Origin: Magnolia sinica | Taxonomy: Eukaryota; Streptophyta; Magnoliopsida; Magnoliales; Magnoliaceae | Assembly (NCBI RefSeq): GCF_029962835.1 | Contig: NC_080584.1 | Location: 79,574,862-79,638,861, forward strand | DNA length: 64,000 nt | Reading direction: 5' to 3' | Part shown: positions 55,524-64,000 of the stretch, piece after piece | Numbering within the stretch: position 1 is the first letter of the stretch | Layout of the letters: each line of letters begins with the position of its first letter | The notes under the pieces: model-generated | Seen by the model: only the letters and a program-made list of their open reading frames with translations | Told to the model about the DNA's origin: nothing | Database searches by the model: none | Program-made: the position numbers and the translations under genes

Positions 55524-57668
55524 TGTTGAGGGTCAAATATTGCATATCAGATTCATTTATTGCATGGATTTACAAGCATGACACCGTTTAATAGCCTAAT
55601 TTAATTGAATTTGTGATGCAGGGCGTCTTCATGAGCTTGGACTGGGAAAGGACACTAAAAAGCATGGATTTACCGATCTGATGACACTAAAGCAGGGAAC
55701 GGACTCTAGAAGACTAAGAGCGACGAAATTATACACCAGGAGTCCGCGAAAATCGAGAAACTGAAACTCAAATGGCCTGAAAGTTAAGCAGAATGCAAGA
55801 TCACAGCGCTCCCACCATCCGATTGGCTCGAAACTTCATACATGGGATTGGGACCATAAATTAACCATACACGTCAAATTTCAGCCATTGGATCCTCGTG
55901 AAAGTGGCAGAACTAATAGATCAGTCCATAAAACCCTGATTTGGGGCCCACCCGCTGTCCAGATACGCTTTAACTTCGGGCCCCACGGCTCAAATGAAAT
56001 GGGGAACAAGATGGATGGTGTGGATTTCTCATAATCATCATACAGTGTACGTACTACACTTTTTGCACTAAACTTGCATGGCAAGACTCTCCCTGACGTC
56101 TCATCTTCAAAAACATAAGTTCTGTTTCTATTACGAAACAGAGCCTGCGGTTTTCCTTTGTGGGCCACCACCGTACACCAACGGTAGAATCCGGACCGAC
56201 CATCAGGAGTGGGCCTAGAAATCGACCAAAGCCTGATCAATTCCTTGCAACTATGTAAACGATTAAGAATGCAAAGACTGGATGCTTCTGCTACGTTGAT
56301 TAGTGGTGTGGTCTACCTAAAGCTCGGATCCACTTCGAATTTGAAAGATTGGCCTAAGTAGACCTTATGAATCTAATTATCGACACTGATTCACTGGAAG
56401 ATCACCGAGAGTGGCTCCCTCAAGGTCCAGCACAGCTGCCGTGCGCAAAGCCAGCGTCCGCAAGTTCCGGACGCTGCCCCGGCTTTTACGGCCCATTGAA
56501 TGATCTTGGAGGTGATTGGTTGAAAGATCGACACCGTCCAAACTGTTGGGAGGGAAATTTAGACCCTTCCCAAGTTGACGGAATGCCCGGACGTGATCGC
56601 ATGCTGGTCCACATCTCATCCAAACACAAACCGGTCTCGCGGTTTTGCTGCGACAGAAAACGCTGCTGTGCGTAAGAAATTCCGATTTTTCTCAGCGTAA
56701 GCAAGGTCGGTTCCCTGCAACCGACCTCCCCACCATCTTCTCTGCTTATAAAAGAAAGAGAAGAGAGAGAACCAAGGGAGTTTTGGGAGAGTTCGTCTTT
56801 GGTTGGAAAGAAACGGGAAGAAAGGAAGGACGGTCTGCGGTAGGGGCTGCTGAATGTGCTGCTGAGGAGTTTTCGTTTGGGAGAAAAAGCTGAGGAGATA
56901 GGAAGAAAGAGGTTTCCTTTTTCTTTTCCTTTTATTTTATTTCTTTCCTTTAATGTTTTTTTTTTTCTTTGGTTCTAGCACATTCATGTTGGGTTGAACC
57001 TCTTAGCTAGGGCTAAGAGGTGAAGCTTGTATTGAGATGGGAGACTTTATTTAATTATTTCATTGTGAATTAAACTTGATTGTGGTTTAATTATTAAATG
57101 AATATTTTTCTTAGTCTTTAATGGTCTGTTGTGACTGAAATTACAATGGGTTTGCAATGGCTTTGAATATTTCTTTTCTCTTTTGATGTTTATGACGTCG
57201 GGAAGCCCCGTTGTTCACCATCGTCTCATGGGCATGGTCGGATGATGGTACCTTCCTGATCTTCATACATTGTTGACTGGTTGGTAATTAGTTTAATTCT
57301 ATTGTTTACTTTGTCTCCTGGGCATGGTTTGGTGATGGAATCCATTCTAATTCATATACCTTTCATCTCTTGAAAATCAAATCAAGTAAGTTCAGTTGAA
57401 TTCCATAATCCTTGATGCAGGCATAAGATCTCCCTGATCTCTACAAGTGGATCCTCTGAATCCCTAGTTCCTTTCCTCTGAATTCCTTAAAGTTTTAGAT
57501 AATTCTTCCACAATTATTTCTTAAATTCTATTTGATTTAGATAGCATCTTAGTCTAGTTCTATTTCTACCTAGTTTCAGGACACGTACAAGTTTCAGTCC
57601 CTGTGGATTCGACCTCGGTCTTACCGAGTTTATTACTACATCACAACCCTATACTTGGGGAGTGAACA
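55524..57668 (+). repeat. 5' LTR of the Athila-type element
   Basis: Begins TGTTGAGGGTC exactly where copy A similarity stops and ends GTGAACA six bases before the primer site, about 2145 bp with TG...CA borders. TATAAAAG at 56747 with a purine-rich GAAAGAGAAGAGAG after it is the probable transcription start region. Small open frames inside the LTR are not genes. Confidence 0.85.
56747..56753 (+). promoter_or_regulatory. LTR TATA box
   Basis: TATAAAA in TGCTTATAAAAGAAAGAG, about 1.2 kb into the LTR and 0.9 kb before its end, the only good TATA box in the LTR. Confidence 0.6.
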
Positions 57669-57674
57669 AGTTTT

Positions 57675-57691
57675 TGGCGCCGTTGCCGGGG
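57675..57691 (+). other. Primer binding site for tRNA-Asp
   Basis: TGGCGCCGTTGCCGGGG is the exact complement of the 3' end of plant tRNA-Asp, including CCA, over 17 bases. It lies just after the LTR. Confidence 0.92.
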
Positions 57692-58386
57692 ACTGACGGT
57701 TACGATTTTCTGAAATTAATTGGTTTTAGGATTAGTTTAAGATTAAGATTTTACTAACCTTAGTTTTTATTTATTTATTTATTTATTTCTATTTTTAGTT
57801 CAAAACTAACTTGTTTCCTATTTTATAGGATCTGGACATAAGTTTCTCAATTGGTAATTCCTTCCTAATCTCTCTACTTTTTCATATTTTTAGAATTTAG
57901 GTTATTTCTTTCCCTTCTTAGAAATTAACTTTCTATTTTTGTTTTATTTTAGTAACTTTCTAATTCTAACACTTTTAGAAACTAATTTTGTTTCCTAATT
58001 TATTTTTAGAATATCTGTTTAGAAACTAACCTTCTTATTTTATAGGCCTTTAAGATAGAAATCTCTAATTCGGTACACTCCTTCCCTACTTTCTATTTTT
58101 TTAAATTCTCCTTTAGTAATTTACTTTCTAAGTTAGGACTCTCCTAATTTATTTTAGAAATTTTCATCTTCTCTTAGGAATTCTTTCTTTTAGAAGCTAG
58201 TTCACTTCTATCTTTCTTTTAAGGATTGTTTTTCTCCTTTTTAGAATCTAACTTATTTTGTTTTATTTTGCAGGTCCTTAACTTAGGGGCTTCAATTTGG
58301 TAATTTCTTTCCAACTCTCTTTTTCTTTCTAGCTTTTCTTTTCCTTTCTTAGGGTTAAGTTTTTAATTTAGGGTTGTGAGTGTTTC
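57692..58386 (+). other. Retrotransposon leader with three repeated segments
   Basis: Three related blocks at about 57798, 58018 and 58240 each contain AAACTAAC-like or TCTAACTT-like words, TTTTATAGG or TTTTGCAGG, then TTTCTCAATTGGTAATTCCTT-like and CTCTCTTTTT-like runs, with a period of about 220 bp. The AGG words look like splice acceptors after pyrimidine tracts. No ORF before the gag ATG at 58387. Confidence 0.6.
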
Positions 58387-59268
58387 ATGCCCAAGTGGGC
58401 CCGTGACAACACTCGACGTCTCTTGACTGAAGGAGGATTGGTTGAGGGGTTGACTATCCATCGCAGGACTAGACACCGCTCAAAATCCCCTGAGTTAACT
58501 GAGGTTATGGCTGAAGACCAACCTCCTCTACTTCCACCCAGGGTGGAGGATACCCAAGATGAGAATGAGGTGCAACAGGCACCCCCGCCTCGTACTTTAC
58601 GAGATTTTCTACAACCGGCGGGAGTGAGTACGCCCTCATGCATGATTTTTCCTGAAAACACAGGACAAATGGACATCAAGCCAGGAGTTATCCAACTCCT
58701 TCCCAAATTCCATGGACTTGAATCTGAAAGTCCATATTTACATTTGAAAGAGTTCGATGAGATAATAGCTACATTATGTTTTCCTAATGTATCTGAGGAT
58801 ACAATTAGGCTGAAACTCTTTCCTTTTTCCTTGAAAGAGAAAGCTAAGACGTGGTTACATTCACTGCGTCCTAGATCCATCGGCACATGGAACGATATGC
58901 AGAGGGAATTCATAAAAAAATTCTTCCCACATCATAAAACGATTACCCTCAGAAAAGCGATCATGAACTTTGCCCAAAAGGAAGATGAAACATTCTTTCA
59001 ATGTTGGGAAAGGTTCAAAGATTTGGTCGATTCATGCCCACAACACGGATTTGAAACGTGGCGCATTACAAATTTTTCTATGATGGTGACATCTTCCATG
59101 CGCCAAATGGTCGAGACAATGTGTAATGGAGAGTTCATTAATAAAGATATCGACGAGGTATGGGACTACCTCGATAGTTTCTGAAAAACACAATCTTGGG
59201 ACTATTACCCAAAGTCGAACACCACGTCTAGGCCGACTCAATTAAAGGAGAAAGGTGGATTATATCTC
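58387..59268 (+). pseudogene. Athila gag, N-terminal part, with in-frame stop
   Basis: Open for 265 codons from the ATG at 58387, then TGA at 59182-59184. Gag forms the virus-like particle. The retrotransposon gag domain is visible at about residues 140-225 (LKLFPFSLKEKAKTWLHSL, WNDMQREFIKKFFPHHKT, CWERFKDLVDSCPQHGFE). Around residue 232-240 the family's usual sequence is altered as if by compensating small indels. The same frame continues past the stop (CTS-type sequence SRPTQLKEKGGLYLLKEE) into the zinc-knuckle part at 59269, so a single nonsense codon splits gag. Confidence 0.88.
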
Positions 59269-61014
59269 TTGAAAGAAGAGGATGATCTCAAGTGTAAAGT
59301 GACTACGCTCATAAGGAAAGTTGAGGCCATGGAAGGAAAGAAGGATAAGGTCAATGAAATCGTTTGCGGCATCTGTGATTGCAACATTCACACAACTGAA
59401 AACTGTCCTACAATACCTGCCTTTCGAGGAGTGTTGAATGAACAAGCCAATGCCGTAAATAACTATCAAAGACCTTTTACTGGACCTAACTCCAATACAT
59501 ACAATCCTGGCTGGAAAAATCATCCAAACTTTAGTTGGAGGAATGGACAAACGGCGACTCCTCCAGGTTTCTTCAATCAAAATCCAAATCAAGTGAAACC
59601 TCAAGAGGAACCGGTTCAAAATCTCATACAAGAGCTGGCTCAGGCAATGCGGGGAATCACAGATTTTATGCAAAAAATAGATTCTCGTATGACGGTTATA
59701 GAAAAGGGAATGCTTCCTGCACAACCTATCCCCAATCCTAAACCGCAGTACGAGAATAATGATCCCAGCTCTTCAAATCAGATGGGGCATGCTAAATCCA
59801 TCACCACTCTTAGGAGTGGGAAGATCATTGATAAAACTCTTCCGGTTAGGCCCGAAAAGCCTCAAGAACCAGAAGAGGACAACAATGATGGATCCAGTGA
59901 TGTCCCACAAAAAGTAGAACCGGAACTTCTAGAGAAGCCAGTTGCTCCATTCCCTCAAAGGTTGGTTTCACCAAAACCTCTCTCTAACTCTCAGGATATC
60001 CTAGAGGTGTTGAAACAGGTGAAAGTCAACATTCCTCTACTTGATGTCGTTAAACAGATACCTTCATATGCCAAATTCCTAAAAGACTTATGCACGACCA
60101 AGCGACGAAAAATTATTCAAAAGAAAATCTTCTTGACTGAGAAAGTGAGTGCCATCCTGAAGCAAGACGTGCCGCAGAAATTCAAGGATCCCGGTAGCCC
60201 AACCATATCATGTGTAATCGGGAACCATCGAATTGATCACGCACTTCTTGACTTAGGAGCGAGCGTCAATCTGATTCCCTACTCGGTATACAAACAGTTA
60301 GGTTTGGGTGAATTAAAACCCACCCTAACCACACTACAACTTGCTGATCGCTCTGTTCGTGTACCAAGAGGGATAATTGAGGATGTGTTGGTCCAAGTTG
60401 ATAGATTTTACTACCCTGTAGATTTTATCATCCTGGACACCGAACCCATCAATAACATGAGCACTCAGATTCCCGTCATTCTTGGTCGCCCATTCCTTGC
60501 CACGTCAAATGCAATTATCAATTGTAGGAATGGTATCATGACTATGTCTTTTGGAAATTTGACATTGGAGTCAAACATTTTTTTCAATAACGGCAGCAAC
60601 TCAGAGGATGATGACGATTTCCACGACATTAACATGATTGACTCTTTCGTAGAAGATACGACACCTCTGACCTTATCCTCCGACCATCTAGAGACGTGCC
60701 TGGCCCACTCCCATGATTTTGATGATGACATGATTAGGGAGACGTGCGCCTTGCTTGATACTGCACCGGTACTTGAAGTTAACCGATGGAGGCCACAATT
60801 TGAAGAATTACCACAAACTAATGTAGTGCCTCTACCGTCTAATCTCAAGCCGCCGAAGCTTGACCTAAAACCTTTGCCCTCTGATTTGAAATATGCATAT
60901 TTGGGTCAAGATGAGACATACCCGGTGGTGATCTCTGCCCACCTGGAGAAAGAACAGGAGAGTATGCTTATATCTACTCTCATTGAGCATAAAGGAGCCC
61001 AGGATGGACGATAG
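59269..61014 (+). pseudogene. Gag zinc knuckle and aspartic protease of the Athila-type element
   Basis: 581 codons, in the same frame as the upstream gag part. The CCHC knuckle C-x2-C-x4-H-x4-C is at residues 33, 36, 41 and 46 of this frame and binds nucleic acid. A long Pro/Gln-rich linker follows. The retropepsin region at about 315-405 has the lineage's DLGAS active-site motif (D328) with HALLDLGASVNLIPYSVY, later ADRSVRVPRG and ILGRPFLAT. It ends at TAG 61012 just before the reverse transcriptase, where family landmarks move between frames over about 30 bases, indicating small indels. Confidence 0.85.
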
Positions 61015-62014
61015 CGGACCTCGAGGAATCGATCCCTCGATTTGTACTCATCACATATACCTTGAGGATAATGCAAAAACCGCTCGGCAACCACAACGTA
61101 GACTAAATCCAAACATAAAGGAAGTGGTTAAGTCCGAGGTTCTTAAGCTATTAGATGTGGGTATTATATACCCTATATCTGATAGTCAATGGGTGAGTCC
61201 AACTCAAGTGGTCCCTAAGAAGTCCGGAATCACCATCGTAGCCAATGCTAATAATGAACTCGTGCCAACTAGAGTCACTACTGGTTGGAGAATGTGCATT
61301 GACTACAGGAAGTTGAATACCGTCACAAGGAAAGACCACTTTCCTTTACCATTCATTGATCAGATCCTGGAAAGGTTAGCTGGTCATTCCTATTATAGTT
61401 TCCTTGACGGGTATTTGGGCTACAACCAGGATAGAGATAGCCCCTGAAGATCAGGAAAGACCACATTTACATGTCCCTACGGCACCTTTGCCTATCGAAG
61501 GATGCCATTCGGACTATGTAATGCCCCTGCCACCTTTCAGCGATGTATGCTTAGTATCTTTTCTGATATGGTGGGGCAATATCTAGAGGTCTTCATGGAC
61601 GATTTCTCTGTTTACGGTCCATCTTTCAGCAAGTGCTTGGAAAGTCTTAAATGTGTGCTGAAAAGATGTGAAGAAAAGAACCTGGTACTTAATTGGGAGA
61701 AGTGCCATTTCATGGTTCAGAAGGGAATTGTCCTTGGACATATCATCTCGTCCAAAGGAATCGAGGTAGATAAGGCAAAAATCGATCTTATCTCTAACCT
61801 ACCTCCACCTAAGAACATCAGAGACGTGCGATCCTTCTTAGGACACGCAGGATTTTACAGGCGATTCATAAAGGACTTTAGTCTTCTCTCTCGTCCATTA
61901 TGTAATCTTCTTCAAAAGGATGTTCCGTACGAGTGGACTGAGCAATGCCAGGAAGCTTTCACCAAGCTTAAAGGCACATTAACCACTGCACCTATCATGC
62001 AGCCACCCGACTGA
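61015..62014 (+). pseudogene. Reverse transcriptase of the Athila-type element, frameshifted
   Basis: RT copies element RNA to DNA. Frame 60983-61447 has PSICTHHIYLEDNAK, RQPQRRLNP, GWRMCIDYRKLNTVTRKDHF and PLPFIDQILERLAGHSYYS. A shift near 61430 and an opposite one near 61458 displace about ten residues. The original frame resumes with FTCPYGTFAYRRMPFGLCNA, PATFQRC and the catalytic FMDDFSVYG (YxDD box, here FMDD) at about 61594, continuing to GHAGFYRRFIKDFS. A TGA at 62012 replaces a conserved Trp between RT and RNase H. Confidence 0.88.
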
Positions 62015-62514
62015 AATCTTTCTTTTGAGCTTATGTGCGACGCTTCTGATTATGCTCTTGGGGCGGTCCTAGGCCAGAGAAAAGATAAGAAGCCCTACGT
62101 CATCCACTACGCAAGTAGGACTCTAAATCCTGCCCAAGTGAACTACTCGACTACGGAAAAGGAACTCTTAGCCGTAGTGTTCGCCTTGGACAAATTTAGG
62201 TCCTACCTGATCGGATCCAAGATCATTATATATACAGATCATGCGGCACTGAAGTATCTTCTTTCTAAGAATGATTCTAAGCCCCGCTTGATAAGATGGA
62301 TCCTTCTACTCCAAGAATTTGATTTGGAAATTAAAGATAAAAAGGGAGTAGAGAACGTAGTGGCCGATCACCTTTCTCGCCTTAATACCTCTGATTCCCT
62401 TGAGGCGACCCATATCAATGACATGTTCCCTGAGGAACAATTGTTTAGAGTCTCCCATTCACCTTGGTTCGCTAATATTGCTAATTTTCTTATCACAGGT
62501 TCTATACTAACACA
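62015..62514 (+). pseudogene. RNase H domain of the Athila-type element
   Basis: Continues the RT frame after the [49 protein letters not shown] and VVADHLSRL are the usual gypsy RNase H landmarks with the acidic residues present. The enzyme degrades template RNA during reverse transcription. The frame shifts close to 62510. Confidence 0.88.
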
Positions 62515-63743
62515 TTGGAAGATAAGAAGAAATTCTTCACCGAGGTGCGCAACTTTTTCTGGGATGATCCTTACTTATTTAAATATTGCCCAGACCAAAT
62601 TCTAAGGAGATGTGTACCAGACGATGAGCATCAGAACGTCATCTCCTTCTGTCACTCAGAGGCCTGTGGTGGTCACTTTTCGCTAAAAGACCACGGCCAA
62701 GATTCTGCATGTGGCTTTTGCCCACTATGTTAGGGACACTCATGAGTTTTGCAAAGCTTGTGAGCGTTGTCGAGAAATTGGGAGCATTGTCCGTCGAAAT
62801 ATGATGCCTTTGAATCCCATTCTTATCATTGAAGCATTTGATTCTTTGGGGCATCGATTTCATGGGACCATTCCCCCAATCGTTTGGAAATCTGTATATT
62901 TTGCTCGCCGTGGATTATGTCACTAAATGGGTCGAAGCGATTCCGTGTCGAAAGAATGACCATCGCACGGTCATTAAATTCCTGAAAGAGAACATCCTTT
63001 CTCGATTTGGAACGCCTCAAGCCATCATTAGTGATGGGGGCTCACACTTTTGTAATAGACCATTCGAGAGCTTAATGAAGAAATACGGTATCTCTCATAA
63101 GGTAAGCACCCCATACCATCCGCAGACAAGTGGACAAGCTGAGATTTCCAATAGGGAGATTAAACACATTTTGGAGAAAACGGTTAACCCAGATCGTAAG
63201 GATTGGTCAATCCGATTGACCGATGCCTTATGGGCATACCGTACTGCATTTAAAACTCCTATTGGAATGTCTCCCTTTAGACTTGTCTATGGGAAGGCTT
63301 GTCACTTGCCTGTGGAGCTGGAACATAAAGCGTACTGGGCGATCAAAAATCTTAATTTCAATCTAGACAACGCTGGCTCGCTACGCAAACTTCAATTAAA
63401 TGAACTTGAAGAAATCCGGAACGACGCATACGAGAATTCGAGAATTTACAAGGACAGGATGAAAGCGTTTCATGATCAACATATTCTACGAAAATCATTC
63501 ACACCAGGCCAGAAAGTCCTTTTGTATAATTCTCGATTACATCTCTTTCCGGGTAAGCTTCGATCTCATTGGACCGGCCCTTACATTGTTGTTACTGCTT
63601 ATCCTCATGGGGCCGTCGAGATAAGAGATCCCGACAATGGCAAGGAGTTTAAAGTAAATGGACATCGTTTAAAGCCATTTGTCGAGAAATTTGATTCAGA
63701 GGACATGTCCATGCCTCTGACTGATCCTGTTTACCAGGACTGA
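62515..63743 (+). pseudogene. Integrase of the Athila-type element, N-terminus frameshifted
   Basis: Integrase inserts the DNA copy. The HHCC zinc-binding region spans two frames: H-x6-H in CHSEACGGHFS (62515-62733 frame) and FCKACERC in the 62711 frame. A further shift near 62850 leads into the frame 62829-63743, which holds the catalytic core D10 (WGIDFMGPF), D69 (ISDGGSHF) and E105 (GQAEISNRE), with D-x35-E spacing. The C-terminal GPY/F-type sequence HWTGPYIV and LKPFVEKF follow. The core and C-terminus are intact for 304 codons. Confidence 0.9.
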
Positions 63744-64000
63744 TCTCCTAGTCTGATGGAGGTATAGGTAGGTTTATCGCTTTCATAGGATTATGGTAGT
63801 TGCTTTGGTCTGGCTGAAGACGTAAACTTAGCGCTCCTGGGAGGCAACCCAGGTTCTTCATTTCATGTCATTTTTCTCATTCATTAGTTCAATGTTTGTG
63901 GGTAGCATTGCCGCAAACCCTCACGAGACTACAACTCGTCCACTAGGGGTAACCTAGGGGTTTAAAGGCTTGTTGCATGCGCTAAATGCAATCGAGAGCA
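63744..64000 (+). other. Region after integrase with Athila hallmark
   Basis: GCGCTCCTGGGAGGCAACCCAG at 63831 onward contains the GGGAGGCAACCC motif that I associate with Athila-type elements just downstream of pol. The element continues past the window end. Confidence 0.6.

Larger units (their letters stand above)
55524..64000 (+). mobile_element. Athila-type Ty3/gypsy retrotransposon, degenerate, 3' end outside the window
   Basis: Order: 5' LTR (55524-57668), tRNA-Asp primer site, leader, gag, protease, reverse transcriptase, RNase H, integrase, then the start of the downstream region. The tRNA-Asp primer, DLGAS protease motif, long LTR and GGGAGGCAACCCAGG motif after integrase are all typical of the Athila lineage, whose members often carry an extra envelope-like ORF further downstream (not visible here). 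Multiple stops and frameshifts mean it cannot move on its own. It inserted into copy B with ATGGG (55519-55523) as the likely 5-bp target duplication. Confidence 0.92.

Noticed and set aside
56367-56893. Overlapping ORFs of 80-100 codons within the Athila LTR
   Set aside because: LTR sequence on both strands, spanning the TATA box. No recognised domain.
57675-57691. Possible tRNA-Asp gene
   Set aside because: Only the complement of the last 17 tRNA bases is present, at the position expected for a retrotransposon primer site. No cloverleaf.

Overview
Nuclear DNA of a woody flowering plant. Low gene density, GT-AG introns, many (TA)n microsatellites and nested plant transposons (Athila-type Ty3/gypsy, Ty1/copia, LINE, PIF/Harbinger, CACTA-like, Mutator-like MITEs) support this. 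The abundant fold-back family with cores such as GGGCCCACCATGATGTATG reminds me of magnoliid genomes such as the laurel and magnolia groups, but that placement is only an impression. No rRNA, tRNA, CRISPR or bacterial-type operon was seen.

Layout. (1) 1-14425 (copy A) and 43314-55523 (copy B) are two nearly identical direct copies, 43,313 bp apart. They hold no convincing protein gene. They contain diverged modules with a TATA box, a leader and a splice-donor-like site but no following ORF, plus a SINE, microsatellites and fold-back elements. Copy A carries an extra 2.7-kb tandem unit; copy B has an extra 353-bp tandem repeat and a 548-bp MITE. (2) 14426-19250 holds a LINE 3' fragment, AT-rich spacer and a Ty3/gypsy protease/RT-linker fragment. 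(3) 19250-26525 is dominated by Mutator-like fold-back MITEs, several with recognisable 9-bp target duplications, surrounding the one intact host gene: a 970-codon single-exon NLR-type resistance-like gene (21646-24558) whose P-loop is degenerate. (4) 26526-34532 holds a direct repeat, a purine-rich minisatellite, a CACTA-like end, a truncated copia element and a MITE inserted in a (TA)n tract. (5) 34536-41804 is a complete-looking PIF/Harbinger transposon with a TTA target duplication and 15-bp perfect terminal repeats. It carries a transposase with one nonsense codon, an intact two-exon Myb/SANT-like ORF and a third small ORF with an RNase H1/caulimovirus-P6-type hybrid-binding domain and a C-terminal hydrophobic anchor. 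(6) 41805-43313 is spacer with another fold-back element. (7) 55524-64000 is a degenerate Athila-type retrotransposon: a 2.1-kb LTR, a tRNA-Asp primer site, and gag-protease-RT-RNase H-integrase broken by stops and frameshifts. It runs off the window and starts exactly where the copy A/B similarity stops.

The functional candidates are the NLR and the three-ORF Harbinger element. Most of the rest is transposon sequence or duplicated non-coding DNA. The A/B arrangement predicts that the NLR and the Harbinger element may themselves be part of a tandem duplication larger than 43 kb.
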